A DNA stretch of 7,422 bases from Bacteroidales bacterium (GTDB taxonomy: Bacteria > Bacteroidota > Bacteroidia > Bacteroidales > JAADGE01). How positions within the stretch are numbered: position 1 is the first letter of the stretch; each line of letters starts with the position of its first letter. Where the stretch lies: assembly GCA_024762915.1 (NCBI GenBank), contig JANTGL010000128.1:1-7422 (forward strand), in the 5' to 3' direction. Both the position numbers and the translations under genes were made by a program. A model generated the notes under the pieces. That model saw only the letters and a list, made by a program, of their open reading frames with translations. It was not told where the DNA came from and did not search any database. Shown piece after piece: positions 1 through 6,126 of the stretch.

Positions 1-479
1 CCTATTTTAAATTTTTCTGATTTTTCGGAATGTTTGGTAATGATATTTATAGTACCGCCGAAAGATTTCCCGTAGCGAACACTGTAAGGTCCTCTGATGA
101 TTTCGATTTTGTCAATTTCACCGGCAGAAATCCGTGTTGTCATTGCATCCATTCTGTTGGCACAGGATTGTGTAATTTTTGCCCCGCCGTCAAACATTAA
201 ATTGATTTGTTCTCTTTTAAAAAGATGCAAAGCGGGTTCAACGGAAAAAGCACTTCTTTTAAGCAAATTAATACCGGGAACAGATTGCAAAATATCTCCT
301 GCCGTACGCGGTAATAATATATTTAAATCCGAAACTTTAAGTTGAAGATCCGAAATATCATTGTTTTTCTCACTGATGACAATTTCATCAATATTAATAT
401 CATTATTGTTTTGTGAAAAAACATGAATTGAAGTTTGAAATATAATTAATAAACAAACAAAAAAATTTATAATTTTCAT
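1..479 (-). CDS. TonB-dependent outer-membrane receptor, N-terminal part (OprC/NosA copper-receptor-like plug)
   Basis: This is the beginning of an outer-membrane TonB-dependent receptor; 159 codons are visible and the reading frame is still open at the left window edge. The ATG is at 479-477. Residues 1-23 form a signal peptide (MKIINFF, a hydrophobic core, then VFSQ). Residues 31-37 (DEIVISE) resemble a TonB box. Residues about 45-150 form the plug domain, with the typical stretches LPRTAGDILQSVPGIN, IDKIEIIRGPYSVRYG and GGTINIIT. There is no N-terminal carboxypeptidase-regulatory-like domain, so it is not of the SusC type. Residues 106-111 read CANRMD. OprC/NosA-type copper receptors have a similar C-x-x-R-M-D segment, whose Cys and Met (CxxxM) bind copper in Pseudomonas OprC. 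Copper as substrate is an inference, because the barrel with the second half of that site (HxM) is outside the window. The family call is firm and the substrate is not. Confidence 0.9.
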   Translation of the reverse strand, partial: MKIINFFVCLLIIFQTSIHVFSQNNNDINIDEIVISEKNNDISDLQLKVSDLNILLPRTAGDILQSVPGINLLKRSAFSVEPALHLFKREQINLMFDGGAKITQSCANRMDAMTTRISAGEIDKIEIIRGPYSVRYGKSFGGTINIITKHSEKSEKFKI

Positions 480-498
480 ATAGAGAATTTTGAATATG

Positions 499-531
499 TA
501 AAAATATAAATGATTTATTTATTATCACAAA
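499..531 (-). promoter_or_regulatory. Possible promoter of the TonB-dependent receptor gene
   Basis: On the minus strand, TTTG (531-528) is followed after 21 bases by TATTTTTA (506-499). The Bacteroidota primary sigma factor consensus is TTTG at -33 and TAnnTTTG at -7, so the only mismatch is the final base of the -7 element. The predicted leader would be only about a dozen bases before the ATG at 479. In such AT-rich DNA, chance matches are common. Confidence 0.3.
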
Positions 532-589
532 TTATTCATAACTTCTGAAATTAATTTTTAAAATATGGAATAAAAAACTATTTGTTTTA

Positions 590-597
590 TATTTTTG
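590..597 (+). promoter_or_regulatory. Possible -7 promoter element for the yqeY-receptor pair
   Basis: TATTTTTG matches the Bacteroidota -7 consensus TAnnTTTG exactly and ends 38 bases before the yqeY ATG. No TTTG or TTG lies at the expected distance upstream (around 567-571 there is only tggaa), so this is a half-site. No Shine-Dalgarno sequence precedes the ATG; the upstream stretch (gatacaaataaaatt) is A-rich, as is usual in this phylum. Confidence 0.35.
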
Positions 598-635
598 CTG
601 ATATTCACTTTTTAAAATAAGATACAAATAAAATT

Positions 636-1088
636 ATGGGACTTTTTGAACAAATAAACAAAGACATAATTGCAGCAATGAAAGCAAAAGAAGCTGATAA
701 ATTAACTGCATTACGAGCCGTAAAATCAGAATTATTGTTGTTAAAAACTTCTGCGGGCGGAAAAGATGAAATTTCAGATGAAGAAGGAATCAAAGTTTTG
801 CAAAAAATGGTGAAACAAAGAAAAGATTCTGCAGAGATATATAAAACTCAAAACAGAGATGATTTGTATACAAAAGAAATGGCGGAAGCCGTTTATATTC
901 AGACCTATTTACCAAAACAAATGACCGATGAAGAATTGACAGCGGCAGTTTCCGATATTATTACAAAAGTTGGTGCAGAAAGTATGAAAGATATGGGAAA
1001 GGTTATGGGAACGGCTTCGAAAGAACTTGCAGGCAAAACCGAAGGAAAATTAATTGCCGCTAAAGTAAAAGAACTTTTATCAAAATAG
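636..1088 (+). CDS. yqeY: GatB/YqeY domain-containing protein
   Basis: This 150-residue protein has the usual full length of the stand-alone YqeY family, which is related to the C-terminal tail domain of GatB, the tRNA-dependent amidotransferase subunit. It is alpha-helical, charged and cytosolic, with no signal peptide or membrane segment. Family features seen are the start MGLFEQINKDIIAAMKAK, TALRAVKSELLLLKTS (24-39), EEGIKVLQKMVKQRKDSAEIY (about 49-69), TYLPKQMTDEEL (90-101), and a C-terminal part with MKDMGKVMG (117-125) and KLIAAKVKELLSK. It lacks the catalytic and cradle parts of GatB, so it is not itself an amidotransferase. A tRNA-binding or tRNA-amidation role is inferred from the GatB tail, and the real function is not established. 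The ATG at 636 is the only sensible start. It lies 23 bp upstream of the receptor gene on the same strand and may share its transcript. Confidence 0.93.
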   Translation: MGLFEQINKDIIAAMKAKEADKLTALRAVKSELLLLKTSAGGKDEISDEEGIKVLQKMVKQRKDSAEIYKTQNRDDLYTKEMAEAVYIQTYLPKQMTDEELTAAVSDIITKVGAESMKDMGKVMGTASKELAGKTEGKLIAAKVKELLSK

Positions 1089-1111
1089 TTTTACTGATTC
1101 ATATTTTAATC

Positions 1112-4100
1112 TTGAAAATAAAAATTTTAATATCGTTTATTATTTTGTTTGTTTCCTTACAAACAACTGTTGCACAATTGTATAACTACAAACAATATAC
1201 GGTTGCCGACGGATTTCCGCAATCCAATGCCGATGATATTATTCAGGATAAAGACGGTTATATATGGTTTGCTACTCAAAACGGTGCCGCACGATTTGAC
1301 GGATTTAATTATTTTTTAATTGATAAATATAAAGGACTTAACAGTAATAATGTTACCGATATAAATCAGGATTCAAAAGGGAATTTTTGGTTTTCTACAA
1401 AAGACGGGCTTACAAAATATGTCAATGATTCTTGTATAAATTATACTGTAGAAGATGGATTATTTTCAAATATTATAAGAAATACATTTGAATTACCTGA
1501 CGGAAGAATTATTATTTGTTCAACTTCCGGATCAAGTATTTATGAAAATAATAAAATAAAAAGACTTTATTTAAAAGATATTCCTAATTATTTTATAAAA
1601 AGACATAACGGTGAGATTTGGTGCATAAGTGATACAGATATTTACAAATTTGAAAATGATACATTACATAAGATTGAATACAATATAAAAAAAACAAAAT
1701 TGCATTATTTGGTTGAAGACAGAGATTCTGCATTATGGATTTCAACAGATAACGGAATTTATAAAATTATTCACAACAGAATATCCCATTTGTCTGTTAA
1801 TGACGGCCTTATAAGCGATGATGTAAGGGCATTATTAATTGATTCAGATAATAATTTATGGTATGCATCTGAGCGAAAAGGTTGCGGGAAATATTTTAAC
1901 GGTAAATTTTATAATCTTACCGCCGAAACAGGGATGACCAATACTGCTGTTTTATCATTATTTGAAGACAAAGAAAAAAATATTTGGATTGGCGGCAGAA
2001 ATGGTGCAACTATGATTAACCCCAGAATTCCGTTTATTCAATTTGAAAATTTATCATCTTATAAGAATGAGATTGTTATGGGGATTACAGAAGATAAATA
2101 TAACCATCTTTGGTTTTGTACATACGGCTCAGGATTGTCTGAATACAACGGTAAAACATTTAAAAATCACAATAAAAGTAACGGAGCTTACGATAATCAT
2201 TTTTTTGATGCAGAAACAGATGAAAAAGGTAATTTATGGTTGGCAACAGCAAATAACGGAATTTTAATTTATAACTATAAAAAATTCAAACGCATTTCGG
2301 ATGTTGACGGTAAAAAAATTACTTCCAGGGTATTAACCATTTTTAAGGATTCGGAAAAAAAATTATGGTTCGGAACTAATGGTGAAGGTGTCATCAAATT
2401 TAACGGAAATAAACTCTCTCGATTTAATGACTTAAAAGCAAAAAATATATTAACAATTAATGAAGATAATTCAGGGAATATTTGGTTCGGGACTTTAAAT
2501 GAAGGTATTTTTATGTATAACGGAAAAACGATTAAACGAATTGATAATAATAATTCAATTATTTCCGGAGAAATCAGATCTATTGTCAACATTAAAGGGA
2601 AACTCTGGTTCGGGACGGCTTCCGAAGGAATTTACACTTTGAAAAAAAATAATGAAGGATTTACTCAACACTATTTCAATAAATCCACGGGACTTAATTC
2701 AGATAATATTTATTTACTTTTTGTTGACTCAAAAGATAATTTATGGTGCGGAACAGAAAAAGGTGTGGACAAAATTCAGTTTGATAAAAAGGGAAATATT
2801 AAGAATATTAAGAATTATACAAAAAATGAAGGTTTCCTGGGTGTTGAAACAGATTTAAACGGTGCCTATGAAGATAAAAACGGGAATATTTGGTTCGGAA
2901 CCATATTCGGAGCGTTAAAATTTCTTCCGAATATAAAAGATAAAAATACCATTGAACCGACAACATATATAAAAAATATTAAATTAAATTTTAAAGATTT
3001 TGATTGGTCAGAATATTGTGATTCTTATACCGATAAAGGATTACCGATAAAATTAACATTACCTCATAATATGAACCATTTAACAATTGAGTTTATCAGT
3101 TTATGTTATTCTAATCCTCAAAAAGTCAGGTATAAATATCGATTAATCGGCCAAAATAAAAATTGGTCTCCTGCTGTCAGTGATCATAAAGTTGTTTTTT
3201 CAAATATCGCTCCGGGTAACTATACTTTTGAAGTAAAGGCATCAAATGACAGCGGTATATGGAATTCCGATCCCGTCAGCATTTCATTCACGATACGACC
3301 TCCTGTTTGGGAAGAATTGTGGTTTAAAACAATCGGCTTATTGCTTATCTTGATTATTGCTTATCTAATCTTTAATTACAGAAATCGTTCTTTAAAGAAA
3401 ACTAAAAATAAATTGGAATTAAAAGTTTCCGAAAGAACTGTTGAACTTAAAAAACAAAAAGAAAAAGTTGAAAATATAAATTTAAAAATTACGGACAGTA
3501 TTAATTATGCCGGAAAAATACAAAGTGCAATGATGCCGGCAGAAGAAATGTTTATAAATAACTTTTCGGACAGTTTTATTCTCTATAAACCAAAAGATAT
3601 TCTCAGTGGAGATTTTTATTGGGCAAAAGAAGTTCGAAGAGGCTATGATTCTTATATTGTGATTGTTGCGGCTGATTCTACCGGACACGGAATACCCGGA
3701 GCTTTAGTAAGTATGCTCGGAATGTCATTGTTAAATGAGATTGTACGTAAAGAAGAAATTCAAAGAGCAAATATGGTTCTGGAAGAGCTGCGTAAGGAAA
3801 TAAAATCTTCATTAAGACAAAAAGGTGCCTTTGATGATCAAACCGAAGGTATTGATATGGCCGTAATTGTGATTAACAAACACACAAAAGAATTACAATA
3901 TTCCGGTGCAAATAATCCCTTGTATATTATCCGAAATGATGAAATTATTATATTAACTCCTACCATAAATCCGGTCGGAATTTTCTTAAAAGAATTACCT
4001 TTTAAAAATAATGTATTTCAACTTCATTCAGATGATGTTCTATATTTATTTTCTGACGGCTATGAAGATCAATTTAACGGAAAAACCGGCAAGAAATTTA

Positions 4101-4246
4101 AAATTAAACAATTCCGAGAATTACTTCTATCCGTTCATAAAAAAACCTGCCGGGAACAAAAACAAATATTAGAGGAAACTTTTTTTGAATGGAAAGGTAA
4201 TTATGAACAAATTGATGATGTTTTGGTTATGGGGCTGAAAATATAA
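1112..4246 (+). CDS. Membrane receptor: double Reg_prop beta-propeller, Y_Y_Y domain, TM helix and SpoIIE/PP2C phosphatase
   Basis: This 1044-residue protein has a signal peptide (1-21, MKIKILISFIILF, cleavage near TVA/Q). Fourteen propeller blades follow (about 23-610), with conserved aromatics at W52, W93, W170, W209, W250, W292, W334, W376, W419, W458, W499, W545 and W594; blade 3 has Ile instead. A Y_Y_Y domain spans about 650-730, a transmembrane helix about 738-756, and a coiled coil about 758-798. The C-terminal domain is a SpoIIE-type PP2C serine/threonine phosphatase with metal-site residues D834 (SGDF), D855 (DSTGHG), D982 (SDG) and D1035/D1036 (IDD). There is no histidine kinase, receiver or DNA-binding domain. 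The likely role is to sense a periplasmic ligand and switch a cytoplasmic phosphoprotein; ligand and target are unknown. The start is TTG at 1112: no ATG lies nearby in frame, and the signal peptide begins exactly there. Close spacing suggests co-transcription with yqeY. Confidence 0.93.
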   Translation: MKIKILISFIILFVSLQTTVAQLYNYKQYTVADGFPQSNADDIIQDKDGYIWFATQNGAARFDGFNYFLIDKYKGLNSNNVTDINQDSKGNFWFSTKDGLTKYVNDSCINYTVEDGLFSNIIRNTFELPDGRIIICSTSGSSIYENNKIKRLYLKDIPNYFIKRHNGEIWCISDTDIYKFENDTLHKIEYNIKKTKLHYLVEDRDSALWISTDNGIYKIIHNRISHLSVNDGLISDDVRALLIDSDNNLWYASERKGCGKYFNGKFYNLTAETGMTNTAVLSLFEDKEKNIWIGGRNGATMINPRIPFIQFENLSSYKNEIVMGITEDKYNHLWFCTYGSGLSEYNGKTFKNHNKSNGAYDNHFFDAETDEKGNLWLATANNGILIYNYKKFKRISDVDGKKITSRVLTIFKDSEKKLWFGTNGEGVIKFNGNKLSRFNDLKAKNILTINEDNSGNIWFGTLNEGIFMYNGKTIKRIDNNNSIISGEIRSIVNIKGKLWFGTASEGIYTLKKNNEGFTQHYFNKSTGLNSDNIYLLFVDSKDNLWCGTEKGVDKIQFDKKGNIKNIKNYTKNEGFLGVETDLNGAYEDKNGNIWFGTIFGALKFLPNIKDKNTIEPTTYIKNIKLNFKDFDWSEYCDSYTDKGLPIKLTLPHNMNHLTIEFISLCYSNPQKVRYKYRLIGQNKNWSPAVSDHKVVFSNIAPGNYTFEVKASNDSGIWNSDPVSISFTIRPPVWEELWFKTIGLLLILIIAYLIFNYRNRSLKKTKNKLELKVSERTVELKKQKEKVENINLKITDSINYAGKIQSAMMPAEEMFINNFSDSFILYKPKDILSGDFYWAKEVRRGYDSYIVIVAADSTGHGIPGALVSMLGMSLLNEIVRKEEIQRANMVLEELRKEIKSSLRQKGAFDDQTEGIDMAVIVINKHTKELQYSGANNPLYIIRNDEIIILTPTINPVGIFLKELPFKNNVFQLHSDDVLYLFSDGYEDQFNGKTGKKFKIKQFRELLLSVHKKTCREQKQILEETFFEWKGNYEQIDDVLVMGLKI

Positions 4247-5914
4247 TTAATGATTAATAATTATTTTGTAAGTAAATTCTTTATTTTCCGTATATATTTT
4301 AACAAAGTAAAAACCGTCCTTTAAACTTGAAACATCAATACTTTGATTTTTATTAATATTCGTGTTCATTTTAATAATACCCGTTACATCCGTTAATATC
4401 AATTTTACTGAAATTTTATTCTCCGATAAACTTATTATCCGAAAAAAAATATTCGCAGGATTCGGAAAAATTTCAAAAGATTTTTCAGTAAGTTTTTCCT
4501 TTACGGAACCTACCGTTGATTCACAATCATAATTTAAAGGATTTATTTCTATAGGATCTCCGGATATTAGGTCATGACCGGAAAATCCGGAAAAATCAGG
4601 GCTGTATTTAATTGCTTGAAAGATTGAATTCGTACCGCTTAGTACCGTTCCTTGGGCAACAGGTCCGTTATTATCAACAGGGTTAATATATTCGAAAACA
4701 ATATCATTATTGTATGGTTCAATTTCCAGAATTCTTCCGGTATTTGCTTCACAGATTAAAGTGTTTCCGTTTACTAATCTTTGGGCACTTCCCATGGCTT
4801 GTGAATATAAATTTAAGGGATTATTTGTTGTGATTTCATTAAAAAAAGTATCGGGTAAAAATGTATTATCCGTACCTAAAAGATAATTTCCGTTTATATC
4901 TGTCTCAGGAACTATTATATCAACAGAAGAATAATTTTCCGTAGGTCTGTTCAATCCGTTATTGAAAATCATTATTTTGTTTTCATCAGGCAGACTGTTT
5001 TTAATTCGTTGAGCATTATGTTGAGAAAAAAGTTTTTGATTTTCGGCAGTTCCTCTGTTATAAGCTGCCGGATTCCCCCAACGAAAAAGCAAATCGCCTC
5101 CTTTCCCGCTTAAACCGCCGCTATGTCCTGCAGCTTCTTCTGTTGTTGTACTGTGATCAAGAATCCAAATTTCATTAAAATTACGAACACTTATCAAGAT
5201 TTGATCTGTTTCTTCATCAAAATCAATAGAATTAAAATGCAACCAACTTCTTTCGGGAGGACCTGTTCCGATATAATTAAAATTTATTAGTTCGGGATGT
5301 TCGGAAGGATTTCCGAAATTTGGTTTTGCGGCATCAAAATCTTGTATTAAATGATCTTTAGCTTTCCATTGCCAAACTATTTCTGCACTATCATTATTCA
5401 AAGGATTAATTTCCCAAATCTCTTCCATTGACAAATCGCCTCCGGTAATATCCGGATTTCTTCCTGATTCAATAAGTTCTTCTTTCAAATAATATCTCCA
5501 TATTAATAATAAAATATTACCGTTTGATAAATATTTAAAATCATGATGCGACGTAATAGAGTCTGACTCAATATGATAAGACCACAACAAATGACTCTCC
5601 CAATCATGACGTTCAATAATTCCGCCTTGTCCGCCTATAATAAAATTAGAATTTAATATTTTTCCCGATCTTAATAAAGTTCCGTCATCTAACAGATAAA
5701 CACCTGCAGAAGCTGTATAATTCGATATCCAATTGTGAACTTCACTACCGCAATTATCAATTAAAAACGTTTTATTGTATGTAATTGGTGCGAACAGAGT
5801 ATAACCCTCATAGGATTTTATTGAATCGTTAAGAAACCAACCCACAGTATGGTTTTGTGAAAGTAAGGAAATGGATTTAATTATAATTAGTATTAAAAAA
5901 AAGTATTTTCTCAT
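4247..5914 (-). CDS. Secreted arylsulfotransferase (ASST)-like protein with T9SS type A sorting domain
   Basis: This 555-residue protein resembles arylsulfotransferases, which move sulfate between phenolic compounds and fold as a propeller. Residues 1-20 are a signal peptide (MRKYFFLILII to LLSQ). Family features are HHDFKYLSNGNILLLIW (123-139), WLHFNSIDFDEETDQILIS (224-242), a GGDLLFRWGNPAAYNRG stretch followed by QHNAQRI (298-304), and a GSAQRLVNGNTLICEANTG stretch (375-393) leading into GRILEIEP. H123, H124, H226 and H299 are candidate catalytic or structural histidines; which one matches the sulfated His of the Escherichia coli enzyme could not be determined without alignment. Residues about 477-555 form a T9SS type A sorting domain (EIFPNPAN, then DVSSLKDGFYFVKIYT, ending KIIINH), predicting export across the outer membrane and attachment or release. 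Substrate is unknown, and a non-enzymatic propeller is possible. The gene is convergent with the receptor gene and follows mfd on the same strand after 212 bp. Confidence 0.85.
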   Translation of the reverse strand: MRKYFFLILIIIKSISLLSQNHTVGWFLNDSIKSYEGYTLFAPITYNKTFLIDNCGSEVHNWISNYTASAGVYLLDDGTLLRSGKILNSNFIIGGQGGIIERHDWESHLLWSYHIESDSITSHHDFKYLSNGNILLLIWRYYLKEELIESGRNPDITGGDLSMEEIWEINPLNNDSAEIVWQWKAKDHLIQDFDAAKPNFGNPSEHPELINFNYIGTGPPERSWLHFNSIDFDEETDQILISVRNFNEIWILDHSTTTEEAAGHSGGLSGKGGDLLFRWGNPAAYNRGTAENQKLFSQHNAQRIKNSLPDENKIMIFNNGLNRPTENYSSVDIIVPETDINGNYLLGTDNTFLPDTFFNEITTNNPLNLYSQAMGSAQRLVNGNTLICEANTGRILEIEPYNNDIVFEYINPVDNNGPVAQGTVLSGTNSIFQAIKYSPDFSGFSGHDLISGDPIEINPLNYDCESTVGSVKEKLTEKSFEIFPNPANIFFRIISLSENKISVKLILTDVTGIIKMNTNINKNQSIDVSSLKDGFYFVKIYTENKEFTYKIIINH

Positions 5915-6126
5915 AGTGGAACAATCTGATTATTTACAAATTTACATTTTATTTTTTAATGAGATTTCATCTTAAAGATAAAATATTAATTCCTTTTTTT
6001 ATATTTTTTATTCATCATTTCATTTATAATTTTTTTCACAATCACATTTTACGGCAAGCAGTACACGATTTGTTCCTTTTGGAGATTCACCTTAATTACT
6101 CTCAATATTTGGCATCAATATAAAAT
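5915..6126. other. Intergenic region between mfd and the ASST-like gene
   Basis: This 212-bp gap is very AT-rich near the ASST-like gene (5945-6045) and less so at 6046-6110. It holds a -7-like element at 5937-5944 and no convincing hairpin terminator for mfd. Two short open stretches exist. On the plus strand there is a 54-codon ATG frame at 5959-6123, rich in Phe, Ile and His. On the minus strand there is a frame at 6115-6020 interrupted by TAA. Neither can be supported as a gene. Confidence 0.7.
5937..5944 (-). promoter_or_regulatory. Possible -7 promoter element of the ASST-like gene
   Basis: Read on the minus strand, these bases are TAAATTTG, an exact match to the Bacteroidota -7 consensus TAnnTTTG, and they end 22 bases before the ATG at 5914. 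No TTTG or TTG -33 element is at the right distance; the nearest T-rich stretch (tttaag) is too far upstream. If real, the gene has its own promoter with a leader of roughly 15-20 bases and need not depend on read-through from mfd. Confidence 0.42.

Noticed and set aside
97..345. 82-residue plus-strand open frame
   Set aside because: It lies wholly antisense to the TonB-dependent receptor, whose frame shows clear plug-domain motifs. It is a shadow frame.
555..618. Direct repeat tttttaaaat at 555-564 and 609-618 upstream of yqeY
   Set aside because: It is low-complexity AT sequence in an AT-rich intergenic region. Two copies are expected by chance, so an operator cannot be claimed.
605..793. 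62-residue minus-strand open frame over the start of yqeY
   Set aside because: It is antisense to the well-supported YqeY frame and has no recognisable features.
2043..2858. Several open frames in other phases (2043-2267, 2275-2592, 2652-2858)
   Set aside because: All overlap the propeller region of the receptor. The AT-rich repeats leave alternate frames open by chance.
1112..2941. Propeller-coding DNA considered as a tandem nucleotide repeat
   Set aside because: The repeat is at the protein level (about 41 residues). The DNA copies are too diverged to count as a nucleotide repeat array.
5959..6123. 54-codon plus-strand ATG frame in the mfd/ASST-like intergenic gap (FFIFFIHHFIYNFFHNH-like, hydrophobic)
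   Set aside because: Its residues mostly reflect AT-rich composition. It has no promoter or family match, so it cannot be supported as a gene.
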